This document shows, piece after piece, positions 9,297 through 18,740 of a stretch of 63,251 nt of DNA (position 1 is the first letter of the stretch; each line of letters starts with the position of its first letter). Origin of the DNA: Brevibacillus panacihumi (GTDB taxonomy: Bacteria > Bacillota > Bacilli > Brevibacillales > Brevibacillaceae); assembly GCF_003710985.1 (NCBI RefSeq), contig NZ_RHHT01000021.1, positions 1 to 63,251 on the forward strand. Reading direction: 5' to 3'. The position numbers were made by a program, and so were the translations under genes. The notes under the pieces were generated by a model. The model worked only from the letters and a program-made list of their open reading frames with translations, did no database searches and had not been told where the DNA came from.

Positions 9297-9692
9297 TCAA
9301 GTGAGATTAAAAACGCCCAAGGTGTTGAGCCTCTCGCGTTCCTGCTCAATCACGTCCTCCAGTTTAATATCCGTAATGTTGCACAAGGCTGTGAGGTAAA
9401 AAAGATTTTTGCCCAGCTCCGCTGTGACGACATCCCGGCAGTGCTCGCATAATGGACCGGAGAAATGGGTATCAAGCTGTGACTTGTGGTCCTCCAGGTT
9501 TTTACTGGAGTCGTACGTCTGTTTTTTGGCTACCACTTCTACGCAGCCGCATTCTGTAATGGCTTTGGTCAGTGAACGGTTGATGCGGGATGCTGTTTCC
9601 TGCACTTTGGACATGACGTCCAGGACGCTTCGATGTCTGATTAAAAGTTCGGATACTTGCGTTTGAAAGTCATCGATGTTGCGAGTGTCCAT
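9297..9692 (-). CDS. Small MazG-like alpha-helical protein of unknown function
   Basis: A 131-residue protein on the minus strand. The C-terminal part, ELGKNLFYLTALCNITDIKLEDVI followed by QERERLNTLG, resembles the last helices of MazG-like NTP pyrophosphohydrolases. The usual metal-binding EExxE is not obvious, so activity is doubtful. A CEHC pair (GPLCEHCRDV) and a CGC upstream suggest metal binding. The ATG at 9692 is supported by AGAGGTG just upstream; an in-frame ATG 39 bases further out has no such site. It is convergent with pssA and divergent from yacL. Confidence 0.75.
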   Translation of the reverse strand: MDTRNIDDFQTQVSELLIRHRSVLDVMSKVQETASRINRSLTKAITECGCVEVVAKKQTYDSSKNLEDHKSQLDTHFSGPLCEHCRDVVTAELGKNLFYLTALCNITDIKLEDVIEQERERLNTLGVFNLT

Positions 9693-9814
9693 ATGGTTCA
9701 CCTCTGCTTTAGGCTGTTGGTATCGTCGCAATTTTCAGCACAACACTACTGTCATTATAAGAAGGGATTCCGCTTACTGTCAATTTTGCCAAAGAGGAAA
9801 ACAAGAGTTCGAGG

Positions 9815-9844
9815 TTGACGAAACTTCAGTAGTTGTGTTAGAAT
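9815..9844 (+). promoter_or_regulatory. Candidate SigA promoter P1 for yacL
   Basis: TTGACG (9815-9820), an 18-base spacer and TAGAAT (9839-9844). A second and better promoter follows 10 bases downstream. Confidence 0.5.
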
Positions 9845-9854
9845 TTTTGGCTAT

Positions 9855-9884
9855 TTGACATGATAAAAAGAATTTTGCTATAGT
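9855..9884 (+). promoter_or_regulatory. SigA promoter P2 for the yacL-ispD-ispF operon
   Basis: A perfect -35 TTGACA (9855-9860), an 18-base spacer and TATAGT (9879-9884), giving a leader of about 90 bases before the yacL start. Confidence 0.75.
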
Positions 9885-9977
9885 GATGGAAATAGGCTTG
9901 GTTGTTTGATTTGTTTCTCGAGAAAGAGGGTTTTACTTGTTCGCTTCTGTCAATATTAATAACAAGGAGGTGAAGGC

Positions 9978-11066
9978 ATGGTACGCCGCATAGGAAAAAT
10001 CTTTTTCGTGATCGTTGGTGGTGGTTTGGGATACCAGTACGGCCCAGACCTGTACAATTTGCTTGATCCATTATTGAAGATTGGTGAAGTAAGCGGTACT
10101 TCTTACATTGGTGCGGTGCTCGGTGCCATCTTATTTTTCTTTTTAGCGAATTGGCTGTTGGATTACATTCTGAAGGTCGTCCGCTGGGGAGAAGAGACAC
10201 TCGTCAAAATGCCGATTGTCGATGTCATGTTCGGAGCGATGGGGTTGATTAGTGGTCTTATAGTTGCTTTTTTATTATTCCTGCCCATCAGTAAAATATC
10301 GATTCCGGTGATAGGTGATTTGTTGCCGCTGGTTGTTTCGGGATTACTTGGCTATTTGGGATTCCAGGTCGGGTTCCGCAAGCGCGACGAAATCATGTCT
10401 GTCTTTTCGATTGGTCGCAAGGATAAGAAAAAAGAGACCGCTGGGGCTGCCACGAATGTAGAGAACAAGATTTTGGATACAAGCGTGATTATCGACGGCC
10501 GCATTGCAGATATTTGCCGCACCGGCTTTTTGGAAGGCAGCCTGATCATTCCGGGCTTCGTGCTGGAGGAGCTGCAGCATATTGCCGACTCGTCCGATGT
10601 ATTGAAACGCAATCGCGGGCGGCGGGGCTTGGATATTCTCAATAAGATTCAAAAAGAAATGAAAGTGAAAGTGCAGATCTGGGAAGGCGATTTTGAGGAA
10701 GTCTCCGAGGTGGACAGCAAGCTGATCAAGCTGGCGAAGGTGATCAACGGCAAGGTGGTTACCAACGACTTCAACTTGAACAAGGTCTGCGAGCTGCAGG
10801 GAGTTCCGGTTTTGAATATCAACGACCTGGCCAATGCGGTAAAGCCTGTGGTTTTGCCGGGGGAGGAAATGAACGTCCAGGTGATCAAGGACGGAAAAGA
10901 GCATGGTCAAGGAGTCGCGTATCTGGATGACGGTACGATGATCGTCGTGGAAGGCGGTCGGGATTATATCGGCAACGAGATCGACGTGCTCGTGACCAGT
11001 GTGTTGCAGACCTCGGCAGGACGCATGATTTTTGCGAAGCCGAAGCTGTTGGAAAAAGCGTTGTAG
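9978..11066 (+). CDS. yacL: PIN/TRAM domain membrane protein YacL
   Basis: A 362-residue protein with about four N-terminal membrane segments (residues ~5-140), a short basic linker (RKDKKKE), a PIN nuclease-like domain starting at [12 protein letters not shown] near residue 165, and a C-terminal TRAM domain. The PIN acidic residues (D in LDTS, E in LEELQ, D in TNDFN) are present, so an RNase activity is plausible; the physiological substrate is unknown to me. ATG at 9978 follows AAGGAGGTG. It leads the operon with the isoprenoid genes ispD and ispF. Confidence 0.92.
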   Translation: MVRRIGKIFFVIVGGGLGYQYGPDLYNLLDPLLKIGEVSGTSYIGAVLGAILFFFLANWLLDYILKVVRWGEETLVKMPIVDVMFGAMGLISGLIVAFLLFLPISKISIPVIGDLLPLVVSGLLGYLGFQVGFRKRDEIMSVFSIGRKDKKKETAGAATNVENKILDTSVIIDGRIADICRTGFLEGSLIIPGFVLEELQHIADSSDVLKRNRGRRGLDILNKIQKEMKVKVQIWEGDFEEVSEVDSKLIKLAKVINGKVVTNDFNLNKVCELQGVPVLNINDLANAVKPVVLPGEEMNVQVIKDGKEHGQGVAYLDDGTMIVVEGGRDYIGNEIDVLVTSVLQTSAGRMIFAKPKLLEKAL

Positions 11067-11090
11067 AGAAAACGGGAGAGGGAATGAATC

Positions 11091-11774
11091 GTGACGACGG
11101 GGGTTGTAATTGTGGCAGCCGGCTCAGGAAAGCGTATGGGCGGACAGCGAAACAAGCTGTGGCTGCCGCTGGCAGGAGAGCCGATACTGGCTCATACGGT
11201 ACGGCTGTTTGTCTCTCATCAGGAGATCGGGCAAATCGTGCTGGTGGTCAGTGAGACCGATCGAGATGAAGTGCTTGCTTGGCTGGAAAAGGAAAACATT
11301 CAGCTAACCGTCGTGCTGGGCGGCGCAGAACGGCAGGACAGCGTGCGCAATGGCCTGGAAGCCTTGCGGGATTGTATGCATGTCCTCGTCCATGATGCTG
11401 CGCGTCCATTCGTTACTCCCGAACAAATCAGTCAGATCATCAGTCAGGTTCGGCGCGATCAAGCGACGATCCTGGCTGTGCCTGTGAAGGATACGATTAA
11501 AGTGGTGGGGGAGACCGGCGTTGTCGAGTCTACCCCGGCGCGGGAGAGCTTGTGGGCGGTGCAAACCCCACAAGCTTTTCGTATGTCTTTGTTGAAGGAA
11601 GCTCATCTGGCTGCATGGAGTGCGGGAAGAATAGGCACGGACGACGCAATGCTGGTAGAATGGTTGGGACATCCGGTAACGGTCATGCAAGGAAGCTATG
11701 AGAACATCAAAATCACGACACCGGACGACTTGCTGCTGGGTGAAGAGATATTGCGTAAAAGAAGGGGAGAGTAA
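11091..11774 (+). CDS. ispD: 2-C-methyl-D-erythritol 4-phosphate cytidylyltransferase
   Basis: A 227-residue enzyme of the MEP isoprenoid pathway that couples MEP to CTP. The nucleotide-binding loop VVIVAAGSGKRMG at residues 5-17, LVHDAARPFV near 100 and the late APTPQAF-like segment VQTPQAFR near 153 are intact. The start is GTG at 11091 preceded by GAGAGGGAATGAATC. It is 24 bases after yacL and 3 before ispF, the usual cytosolic pair in this pathway. Confidence 0.96.
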   Translation: MTTGVVIVAAGSGKRMGGQRNKLWLPLAGEPILAHTVRLFVSHQEIGQIVLVVSETDRDEVLAWLEKENIQLTVVLGGAERQDSVRNGLEALRDCMHVLVHDAARPFVTPEQISQIISQVRRDQATILAVPVKDTIKVVGETGVVESTPARESLWAVQTPQAFRMSLLKEAHLAAWSAGRIGTDDAMLVEWLGHPVTVMQGSYENIKITTPDDLLLGEEILRKRRGE

Positions 11775-11777
11775 TTC

Positions 11778-12260
11778 ATGTCTATGCGGATTGGACAAGG
11801 TTTTGACGTGCATCAACTGGTGGAGGGGCGTCCATGCATCATCGGGGGCATCACCATTCCCTATGAAAAAGGGCTGTTGGGCCATTCGGATGCGGATGTT
11901 CTGCTCCATGCGATCACGGATGCGATTCTGGGCGCACTGGGCGAGGGGGACATCGGCCGCCATTTTCCGGATACGGACCCGGAATACAAGGATGCAGACA
12001 GTGTCAAACTATTGGAGCATGTCTGGAAGATGGTCAAGGAACGCGGATACCGCTTGGGGAATGTAGACGCTACGATTATTGCCCAGGCGCCAAAAATGGC
12101 TCCGTATATTCCGCAGATGCAGGCTCTGATCGCTCGTGTTCTGGAAGCGGATGAGCTGTCGCAGGTCAATGTCAAGGCAACCACGACTGAAAAGCTTGGT
12201 TTTCCGGGGCGTGGAGAAGGAATCGCCTCCCAGGCTGCTTGCTTGCTTGTCAAGGAGTAA
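11778..12260 (+). CDS. ispF: 2-C-methyl-D-erythritol 2,4-cyclodiphosphate synthase
   Basis: A 160-residue trimeric zinc enzyme that cyclises CDP-ME-2-phosphate. Metal ligands are seen in GFDVHQL (D10, H12) and in the [12 protein letters not shown] segment (H44). [16 protein letters not shown] near the C-terminus is the family signature. It starts 3 bases after ispD with GGGGAGA upstream. Next comes a structured gap before gltX. Confidence 0.96.
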   Translation: MSMRIGQGFDVHQLVEGRPCIIGGITIPYEKGLLGHSDADVLLHAITDAILGALGEGDIGRHFPDTDPEYKDADSVKLLEHVWKMVKERGYRLGNVDATIIAQAPKMAPYIPQMQALIARVLEADELSQVNVKATTTEKLGFPGRGEGIASQAACLLVKE

Positions 12261-12264
12261 GACA

Positions 12265-12316
12265 AGGTGTAACATGAAAACGTCAGAAGCGTTTTGATAC
12301 CCTTAACACCTTTTTA
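12265..12316 (+). terminator. Possible terminator or attenuator between ispF and gltX
   Basis: An outer stem AGGTGT (12265-12270) with ACACCT (12306-12311) encloses an inner hairpin AAAACG (12277-12282)/CGTTTT (12290-12295). The outer stem ends in TTTTT. The outer helix is only 6 bp across a long interior, so termination may be partial; it could separate the isoprenoid operon from gltX. Confidence 0.4.
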
Positions 12317-12339
12317 CACTCATAAGGATGGTGCTACCC

Positions 12340-13806
12340 ATGGCGAAAGAAATCCGCACACGTTATGCTCCCAGTCCAACTGGGCATTTACATATCGGCG
12401 GCGCGAGAACCGCGCTGTTCAACTACCTGTTTGCAAAGCATCACGGTGGTTCCTTTATCGTTCGGATTGAAGATACCGACCAGACCCGCAACAAGGAAAA
12501 TGCTGATGAAGAGCAAATGAAAAACCTGAAGTGGCTGGGCGTCGAATGGGAGGAAGGTACGGATATTGGCGGTCCATACGCCCCGTATCGTCAAACCGAA
12601 CGTCTGGACATCTATCGCCAATACATCGATCAATTGCTGGCTGAAGGGAAAGCCTATTATTGCTACGCTACCAAGGAAGAGCTGGATGCGGAGCGCGAAG
12701 AGCAGCTTGCGCGGGGCGAGACACCGCGGATTCTGGAAAAGCACCGCCATGTTACAGAAGACCAGCGCCAACAGTTCGAGGCTGAGGGACGCGTGCCTTC
12801 GATCCACTTCCTGGTTCCGGACAACCGCCAGTATGTAGTAGATGATATGATTCGTGGACAAGTTACGTTTGACTCCAGCGAGATGGGCGACTTCGTCATC
12901 TGCCGGCCGGACGGAATCCCTACCTATAACTTTGCCGTTGTCATCGACGACTATCTGATGAAGATCAGTCACGTCATCCGCGGGGAAGAGCATCTGTCCA
13001 ACACGCCGCGCCAGCTGATGATTTATGAAGCATTTGGCTGGGAGGCTCCTCGCTTCGCCCACTTGGCGCTGATTCTCAACCCAGAAGGCAAGAAGATGTC
13101 CAAGCGCGACGAGAGCATCATCCAGTTTATCGAGCAGTATCGTGAACTGGGCTTTTTGCCGGAAGCGATCGTCAACTTCCTGGTATTGCTCGGGTGGTCC
13201 CCGGGCGGAGAAGAGGAGATCTTCTTGAAGGAAGATTTGATCAAGCTCTTCTCGATGGATCGCGTCAACAAGTCTCCGGCTGTGTTTGATTCGACCAAAA
13301 TGAACTGGATGAACAATTACTACCTGAAACGCCAACCTCTGGACACCATTACGGAAATGTGTGTACCGCATTTGCAGAAAGCGGGCTTCATCGACGAAGA
13401 ACTGTCCAGCGAAAAACGCGCTTGGGTACGCAGCATCGTCGCGTTGTACCAGGAGCAGATGTCCTACTGCGCGCAGATTGTGCCGCTGGCTGCTCTTTTC
13501 TTCCTAGATGAAGTAGTGTACGATGAAGAAGCCAGAGCAGTCTTGAAAGAACCGCAACTGGCCGAGGTGCTTGCATCTTTTGTCAAACACCTGTCAGCGC
13601 AAGACGAATATAATGTAGACATCATCAAGGCAGTGCTAAAAGACGTGCAAAAAGAAACCGGCCATAAAGGCAAGGCGCTGTTCATGCCTGTGCGTGTGGC
13701 GGCTACCGGACAGGCGCATGGACGCGATCTGGCGGAGACCTTGTACTTGCTCGGTCGCGACAAGGTATTGGAGCGCATGAACAAAGTCATTGCACACGGC
13801 GAGTAA
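12340..13806 (+). CDS. gltX: Glutamyl-tRNA synthetase
   Basis: A 488-residue class I synthetase that charges tRNA-Glu, and probably tRNA-Gln in this lineage. The HIGH motif appears as HIGGA near residues 17-21 and the KMSKS equivalent as KKMSKRDES near 250. The ATG at 12340 is preferred because AAGGATGGTG lies at normal distance; an in-frame ATG at 12328 overlaps that site. As in B. subtilis, it precedes the T-box and cysE-cysS. Confidence 0.96.
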   Translation: MAKEIRTRYAPSPTGHLHIGGARTALFNYLFAKHHGGSFIVRIEDTDQTRNKENADEEQMKNLKWLGVEWEEGTDIGGPYAPYRQTERLDIYRQYIDQLLAEGKAYYCYATKEELDAEREEQLARGETPRILEKHRHVTEDQRQQFEAEGRVPSIHFLVPDNRQYVVDDMIRGQVTFDSSEMGDFVICRPDGIPTYNFAVVIDDYLMKISHVIRGEEHLSNTPRQLMIYEAFGWEAPRFAHLALILNPEGKKMSKRDESIIQFIEQYRELGFLPEAIVNFLVLLGWSPGGEEEIFLKEDLIKLFSMDRVNKSPAVFDSTKMNWMNNYYLKRQPLDTITEMCVPHLQKAGFIDEELSSEKRAWVRSIVALYQEQMSYCAQIVPLAALFFLDEVVYDEEARAVLKEPQLAEVLASFVKHLSAQDEYNVDIIKAVLKDVQKETGHKGKALFMPVRVAATGQAHGRDLAETLYLLGRDKVLERMNKVIAHGE

Positions 13807-13819
13807 GGGATTTTACAAA
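13790..13819 (+). promoter_or_regulatory. Candidate promoter for the T-box/cysE transcript
   Basis: TTGCAC (13790-13795), an 18-base spacer and TACAAA (13814-13819) overlap the gltX stop codon. The -10 match is weak; read-through from gltX is an alternative source of the leader. Confidence 0.35.
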
Positions 13820-13824
13820 TAAAG

Positions 13825-14100
13825 GAAACGAAAGCGATGATCAGGAGAAGTACAGGAGTGAATGCGTCCACAGAGAGGATGGATAGGTGAGAGCCATCTG
13901 CGCATGCTGTCTGGAAATGCCCCTGTGAGCAATGAGCAGAACGCACGGGTTTTTGGTGCAAGTATGCGACATCGGCGCCCCGCCGTTACCGGGTGTAAAG
14001 CGAGACTGTCCTTTTATGGATGATCTAAGCAGAGTGGAACCGCGGTAGAAAACCGTCTCTGTCCCTTCTTGTCGAAGGTGGCAGGGGCGGTTTTTTTGAG
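13825..14100 (+). promoter_or_regulatory. Cysteine T-box riboswitch upstream of cysE-cysS
   Basis: The leader has the order of conserved T-box parts. Stem I includes AGAAGTA (13846-13852) and the GAGAGGATGG / GGTGAGAGCC distal part. The specifier region reads TGC-AAGTA with UGC, a Cys codon, at 13957-13959. CGG...CCGTTACCGG follows, and the T-box sequence AGAGTGGAACCGCGG is at 14031-14045. The last base-pairs with the uncharged tRNA end and competes with the terminator at 14050-14097. This predicts induction of serine acetyltransferase and CysRS when tRNA-Cys is uncharged. Confidence 0.93.
14050..14097 (+). terminator. T-box terminator
   Basis: AACCGTCTCTG pairs with CAGGGGCGGTT (two G-U pairs) and is followed by T7. 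Its 5' arm overlaps the region that forms the antiterminator with the T-box sequence. Confidence 0.9.
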
Positions 14101-14127
14101 GGATTATCACGTTGGAGGTGCATCCCT

Positions 14128-14793
14128 ATGTTTGCACAGATGAGAGAAGACATTCAAGCAGTATTCGAGCGGGACCCGGCAGCACGCAGTACCTTTGAGG
14201 TGGTCCTGACCTATTCCGGATTGCATGCCATCTGGGGGTACCGGATTGCGCATCGGTTCTGGAAAGCGGGCTGGTGTACGCTGGCGCGCGCCGTTTCCCA
14301 ATTTACCCGTTTTTTGACGGGAATTGAGATCCATCCGGGTGCGCGCATCGGCAAAGGCCTGTTTATTGACCATGGAATGGGTGTCGTGATCGGAGAGACG
14401 TGTGAAATCGGCGACAACGTGACCATTTATCAGGGTGTAACACTGGGCGGGACCGGAAAGGAAAAAGGAAAGCGCCACCCGACCATTGGCAACGACGTCA
14501 TTATCGCGACAGGAGCGAAAGTCTTGGGTTCCTTTAAAATCGGCGACAATTCCAAGATCGGAGCCGGAGCAGTCGTCCTGCAGGAAGTGCCGCCCAATTC
14601 CACGGTGGTGGGAATCAAAGCGCGCATCGTCATTCAGGATGGAAAACGAGTGAAATGTGATCTGGATCATGTGAATATGCCAGACCCGGTAGCTGATACA
14701 CTTCGGCAGATGCAAAAAGAAATCGAGAGCTTGCGCAAGGAATTGGATCTTTTGAGGGAGGCTAAGAAGGAAAATGAGCATTCAATTCACTAA
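14128..14793 (+). CDS. cysE: Serine O-acetyltransferase
   Basis: A 221-residue enzyme that acetylates serine as the first step of cysteine synthesis. The N-terminal helical region is followed by the left-handed beta-helix of hexapeptide repeats ([20 protein letters not shown], residues ~72-91, then [12 protein letters not shown]) with the catalytic DHGMG. The ATG at 14128 follows GGAGGTG. Its 3' end overlaps cysS by 20 bases, coupling cysteine supply to charging. Controlled by the Cys T-box. Confidence 0.96.
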   Translation: MFAQMREDIQAVFERDPAARSTFEVVLTYSGLHAIWGYRIAHRFWKAGWCTLARAVSQFTRFLTGIEIHPGARIGKGLFIDHGMGVVIGETCEIGDNVTIYQGVTLGGTGKEKGKRHPTIGNDVIIATGAKVLGSFKIGDNSKIGAGAVVLQEVPPNSTVVGIKARIVIQDGKRVKCDLDHVNMPDPVADTLRQMQKEIESLRKELDLLREAKKENEHSIH

Positions 14794-16180
14794 TACGATG
14801 ACCCGTCGAAAAGAACCTTTCGTGCCGCTTGTGCCCGGCAAGGTGAAAATGTACGTGTGCGGTCCGACGGTTTACAACTACATTCACATCGGGAATGCCC
14901 GTCCCGCGATTGTGTTTGATACATTGCGCCGCTATTTGAAGTATCGCGGCTTTGACGTGACATTCGTACAAAACATTACGGACGTAGATGACAAGCTGAT
15001 CCGCGTCGCCAACGAGGAAGGCACGACGGTCAAAGAAGTGGCCGACCGCTTTACAGATGCCTACAACGAAGACCTGAAATCCTTAAACGTCATGCCTCCG
15101 GATATTCAACCGCGCGTCATGCAGACCATCCCGGAGATTATTGAATTTATCGAGGGCTTGATAGAAAAAGGCTACGCCTATGAAAGTGAAGGAGATGTCT
15201 ATTTCCGTACAGGCCGCTTCGACGAGTATGGAAAACTCTCGCACCAGCCGCTGGATGATTTGCAGGCAGGGGCGCGTGTGGACATCAATGAAAAGAAAGA
15301 GCATCCGCTTGATTTTGCCCTCTGGAAGGCGGCCAAGGACAAGGAAGTGAGCTGGGGCAGTCCGTGGGGCGAAGGGCGTCCGGGATGGCATATCGAATGC
15401 TCGGCGATGGCGTTGAAGTTTCTGGGTGAGCAGATCGATATTCACGCAGGCGGCTCCGATCTGGTTTTCCCTCACCATGAAAACGAGATCGCCCAGTCTG
15501 AGTGCTTTACTGGCAAGGTGTTCGCCCGTTATTGGCTGCACAACGGCATGCTGAACATCGACAATGAAAAAATGTCCAAATCCCTTGGCAACTTCCTGTT
15601 GACCCGCGATCTCGTCCAGCAATTCGGAGGGCAATTGATTCGCTTCTTCATGCTGCAAGGGCACTACCGCAATCCGATCAATTTCAGTGATGAGCTACTG
15701 GAGCAAGCGGCAAACAGTTTGGAACGGATGAAAACGGCCTATCATAATCTCGACCACCGTCTGCAGACAGCTAGGGAGGCAGAGCCTAACGGCCAGGCTG
15801 AGCAACAAGCGCAAACGATTCGCGATCTGCGGGAGCGTTTTGTGAAAGAAATGGATGACGACCTGAATACCGCCAACGCACTGACAGTTCTGTTTGAAGT
15901 CGTAAAGGAAGCGAACCAATACATGCTGAATCAGAATGTGGGGCGCGAAGAAATTACGGCTTACAAGGAGCTTTTGCTGGAACTGACTGGAGTGCTGGGC
16001 ATCATTTTGGAGCAGGAGCAGGAGCTTTTGGACAGTGAGATCGATGCTTTGATCGTCGAGCGGACCGAAGCTCGCGCATCACGCAACTTCGCCCGTGCTG
16101 ATGAAATTCGCGATCTTCTCGCCGCTAAAGGAATCGTGCTGGAAGATACGCCGCAGGGTGTGCGTTGGCGCCGCAAATAA
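14774..16180 (+). CDS. cysS: Cysteinyl-tRNA synthetase
   Basis: A 468-residue class I synthetase. The zinc ligand C28 occurs in [14 protein letters not shown] follows at 36-39 as the HIGH motif, the remaining zinc site is in GWHIECSAM and HHENEIAQS, and KMSKSLGN is near 266. The ATG at 14774 lies inside the end of cysE with AAGAAGGAAA upstream. It shares the Cys T-box, so synthesis rises when its own product is lacking. Confidence 0.97.
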   Translation: MSIQFTNTMTRRKEPFVPLVPGKVKMYVCGPTVYNYIHIGNARPAIVFDTLRRYLKYRGFDVTFVQNITDVDDKLIRVANEEGTTVKEVADRFTDAYNEDLKSLNVMPPDIQPRVMQTIPEIIEFIEGLIEKGYAYESEGDVYFRTGRFDEYGKLSHQPLDDLQAGARVDINEKKEHPLDFALWKAAKDKEVSWGSPWGEGRPGWHIECSAMALKFLGEQIDIHAGGSDLVFPHHENEIAQSECFTGKVFARYWLHNGMLNIDNEKMSKSLGNFLLTRDLVQQFGGQLIRFFMLQGHYRNPINFSDELLEQAANSLERMKTAYHNLDHRLQTAREAEPNGQAEQQAQTIRDLRERFVKEMDDDLNTANALTVLFEVVKEANQYMLNQNVGREEITAYKELLLELTGVLGIILEQEQELLDSEIDALIVERTEARASRNFARADEIRDLLAAKGIVLEDTPQGVRWRRK

Positions 16181-16194
16181 GGAGCTTAGACAAC

Positions 16195-16605
16195 ATGCAA
16201 AAAGAAGAGTTGACCCGGGATCCGAATCAAACCAATCCACTTGTGCTCGCCTTTTTAGGTGATGCCACGTATGCGCATTGCGTCAGGTACCATCTGATCG
16301 CCAGGGGGCTGGTTAAGCCAAATCAGCTCCACAAGGCGGCCAATCGTTACGTTTCGGCAAAAGCCCAGGCGAATATCCTGATGAACCTGATGCCGGAGCT
16401 GTCAGAGGACGAGGTCAGCATCGTGAAGCGGGGACGCAATGCCAAATCGGGTTCCTCGGCAAAAAATGCAGATATTATCGACTATCGCCACGCGACCGCT
16501 TTCGAGGCTTTGATCGGATATCTGTATCTGAACGGAAAAGAAGAGCGGATTGCGGAAATCATGCAGCAGGCATTTGCCATCGTGGAAGGAGAGCACGGAA
16601 CATGA
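16195..16605 (+). CDS. mrnC: Mini-ribonuclease III
   Basis: A 136-residue RNase III catalytic domain without a dsRNA-binding domain; in B. subtilis it matures 23S rRNA ends. The conserved FLGDATY near residues 20-26 and FEALIGYLYL near 104 hold the catalytic acidic residues. The ATG at 16195 has AAGGAG upstream; a longer in-frame GTG reading overlaps cysS and is unlikely. It overlaps rlmB by 4 bases (ATGA), linking two 23S rRNA maturation activities. Confidence 0.94.
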   Translation: MQKEELTRDPNQTNPLVLAFLGDATYAHCVRYHLIARGLVKPNQLHKAANRYVSAKAQANILMNLMPELSEDEVSIVKRGRNAKSGSSAKNADIIDYRHATAFEALIGYLYLNGKEERIAEIMQQAFAIVEGEHGT

Positions 16606-17357
16606 GTGAAGAGTGGATTGTAGGCAAGAACCCGGTGATCGAAGCGCTGCGCTCAGGGCGTACGATCAATAAAATCTGGATTGCGGAAGGGACCAACAAA
16701 AATTTGATGGGGCCCATCTTTGCGCTGGCAAAAGAGCAGGGCGTCATCGTCACGACTGCCAACCGCAAAAAGCTGGATACATTGGCATCGACAGATAATC
16801 ATCAGGGCGTCATTGCGTCTGTGGCTGCTTATGACTACGTAGAGGTAGAGGATATTCTGCGGCGGGCGGAAGAAAAGCAAGAGCCGCCGTTTATTCTCTT
16901 GTTGGACGAACTGGAGGATCCGCATAACCTGGGATCCATTCTGCGTACTGCCGACGCTGTGGGTGCCCATGGCGTCATCATTCCCAAACGCCGCTCGGTC
17001 AGCCTGACAGCGACTGTTGCCAAGGCGTCCGCAGGTGCGATCAACTACGTCCCCGTTGCCCGCGTGACCAATCTCGTCCGCACCATGGAGGAGCTGAAAG
17101 AGCGGGGAGTCTGGATCGCAGGCACAGATGCCAGCGCCAAACAAGACTTTCGCCAAGGCGATTTCACCATGCCGCTCGGCGTCGTCATCGGCAGCGAAGG
17201 AAAAGGCATCAGTCGTCTGGTCAGAGAAAACTGCGATTTTTTATACAGTCTCCCGATGGCGGGCAATGTCACCTCGCTGAATGCTTCTGTCGCTGCTGCG
17301 CTGTTGATGTATGAGGTGTATCGTTCCCGATGTCCGCTCCCGACGCGGGTGAAGTGA
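16602..17357 (+). CDS. rlmB: TrmH-family 23S rRNA 2'-O-methyltransferase RlmB
   Basis: A 251-residue SPOUT methyltransferase, by family expected to modify G2251 in the ribosomal P loop. An N-terminal substrate-binding domain (residues 1-75) precedes the knotted SAM-binding domain with DPHNLGSILRTADAVGAHG, VIGSEGKGISRLV and LPMAGNVTSLNASVA. The start overlaps mrnC by ATGA. YacP follows after one base. Confidence 0.94.
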   Translation: MSEEWIVGKNPVIEALRSGRTINKIWIAEGTNKNLMGPIFALAKEQGVIVTTANRKKLDTLASTDNHQGVIASVAAYDYVEVEDILRRAEEKQEPPFILLLDELEDPHNLGSILRTADAVGAHGVIIPKRRSVSLTATVAKASAGAINYVPVARVTNLVRTMEELKERGVWIAGTDASAKQDFRQGDFTMPLGVVIGSEGKGISRLVRENCDFLYSLPMAGNVTSLNASVAAALLMYEVYRSRCPLPTRVK

Positions 17358-17358
17358 C

Positions 17359-17883
17359 ATGGCCAAAAGGAAAGCCAAGCAACTGTTGATCGTGGATGGT
17401 TACAATATCATCGGTGCCTGGCCGGATTTGCGCGCGCTGAAAGACCAGGATCGCATGGATGAAGCGCGCGACTTGTTGATTTCCAAAATGGCAGAATACC
17501 AGAGTTATACCGGCATCAAGGTGATGATCGTATTCGATGCTTACAACGTTCCGGGACCGGGACGGCAAATCGAGGATTATCGGGTGGAAGTGTACTTTAC
17601 CAAGAAAAAAGAGACTGCTGATGAGAAAATTGAGCAGATTGTCTCGCAGCATCAAAATAAAAATCGACAAATCTATGTAGCCACCTCCGACTATACCTCC
17701 CAGCGGGTTATTTTCGGACAGGGTGCCTTGCGCAAATCCGCGCGGGAATTGTTGCATGACTTGGAAAGCGCAGGCAAGGAGATCCAAAAGGAAGTAGAAA
17801 AAACACGCGACGAACGTTTCTCGAGGCGGATAGCCTTGGATGAGGAAATAGCGAAAATATTCGAAAAATGGCGAAGGGAATAA
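17359..17883 (+). CDS. rae1: NYN-domain ribonuclease YacP/Rae1
   Basis: A 174-residue NYN (PIN-like) nuclease; the B. subtilis homologue Rae1 cleaves mRNA in the ribosomal A site. The N-terminal LLIVDGYNIIGAW (residues ~8-20), IVFDAYN near 57 and ATSDYTSQR near 104 hold the conserved acidic residues. ATG at 17359 is one base after rlmB, whose last codons carry the ribosome binding site. The sigH promoter lies just after its stop codon at 17881-17883. Confidence 0.92.
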   Translation: MAKRKAKQLLIVDGYNIIGAWPDLRALKDQDRMDEARDLLISKMAEYQSYTGIKVMIVFDAYNVPGPGRQIEDYRVEVYFTKKKETADEKIEQIVSQHQNKNRQIYVATSDYTSQRVIFGQGALRKSARELLHDLESAGKEIQKEVEKTRDERFSRRIALDEEIAKIFEKWRRE

Positions 17884-17894
17884 CTTGGATTCGG

Positions 17895-17924
17895 TTGACG
17901 CTTTTTTACGGCATCATGTATAAT
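17895..17924 (+). promoter_or_regulatory. SigA promoter of sigH
   Basis: TTGACG (17895-17900), an 18-base spacer and perfect TATAAT (17919-17924) lie 40 bases upstream of the sigH start. In B. subtilis this promoter is repressed by AbrB; I cannot identify an AbrB site from sequence. Confidence 0.85.
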
Positions 17925-17963
17925 AACGACATCTATGGAGAACGGCTGGCGGAGGGATCGAGT

Positions 17964-18614
17964 GTGAGTGTTGACCTCAAGGAGTTGAAGCATGCCCAAT
18001 ATGAGCTATTGACCGACGAAGAGGTAGTCGATCTTGTTCGCGATGACGACACCGAAGCATTGGAGTATTTGATCAACAAGTACAAGAACTTCGTCCGTGC
18101 CAAAGCCAGATCCTATTTTCTGATTGGGGCTGACCGCGAAGATATTGTGCAGGAAGGCATGATTGGGCTGTACAAATCCATTCGCGACTTCCGAGGGGAT
18201 AAACTCACTTCGTTCAAGGCGTTTGCAGAGCTTTGCATTACGCGTCAGATCATCACGGCGATCAAAACGGCGACGAGGCAGAAGCATATTCCGCTCAATT
18301 CCTACGTGTCTCTGGACAAGCCCATCTACGATGAGGACTCGGACCGTACGCTGCTCGACGTGATCTGCGGCACGAAGGTGACGGATCCGGAGGAGTTGTT
18401 CATCAATCGCGAAGAGTTTGACGACATCGAAGGCAAGATGAGCGAGATTCTGAGCGATTTGGAGCGGCAAGTGCTGATGCTTTACCTGGATGGGCGATCC
18501 TATCAACAGATTGCCGTCGAGCTAAAGCGTCATGTCAAATCCATTGACAATGCCCTGCAGCGTGTAAAACGAAAACTGGAACGCTATCTGGAAGGTAGAG
18601 AGATTCATCTGTAA
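17964..18614 (+). CDS. sigH: RNA polymerase sigma factor SigH
   Basis: A 216-residue SigH/Spo0H sigma-70 family factor for transition state and early sporulation. Region 2 includes ADREDIVQEGMIGLYKSI (near residues 58-75), and region 4 the helix-turn-helix RSYQQIAVELKRHVKSID near 180-197. The start is GTG at 17964 with GGAGGG seven bases upstream; longer in-frame readings enter the promoter. It has its own SigA promoter and a terminator that overlaps its stop codon. Confidence 0.96.
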   Translation: MSVDLKELKHAQYELLTDEEVVDLVRDDDTEALEYLINKYKNFVRAKARSYFLIGADREDIVQEGMIGLYKSIRDFRGDKLTSFKAFAELCITRQIITAIKTATRQKHIPLNSYVSLDKPIYDEDSDRTLLDVICGTKVTDPEELFINREEFDDIEGKMSEILSDLERQVLMLYLDGRSYQQIAVELKRHVKSIDNALQRVKRKLERYLEGREIHL

Positions 18615-18634
18615 TTACAGAGAATCTCTTTTTT
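18599..18634 (+). terminator. Terminator of sigH
   Basis: AGAGATTC (18599-18606) pairs with GAATCTCT (18622-18629), and the inner TCTGTAA/TTACAGA extends the stem; T6 follows. The sigH stop codon lies within the hairpin. Confidence 0.9.
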
Positions 18635-18704
18635 ACTCTAGTAGAGAAGTTTTCCAGTAGGCGAAGGATGGAACAAAATGCATTCCCTTTGTCAAGACGT
18701 TTTG

Positions 18705-18733
18705 TTGACATGAGATTTTCGGTGTGATAAATT
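18705..18733 (+). promoter_or_regulatory. SigA promoter of rpmG-secE-nusG
   Basis: Perfect TTGACA (18705-18710), a 17-base spacer and TAAATT (18728-18733) with an extended TGA directly before the -10. The predicted leader is about 145 bases long. Confidence 0.85.
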
Positions 18734-18740
18734 TGTTTAG

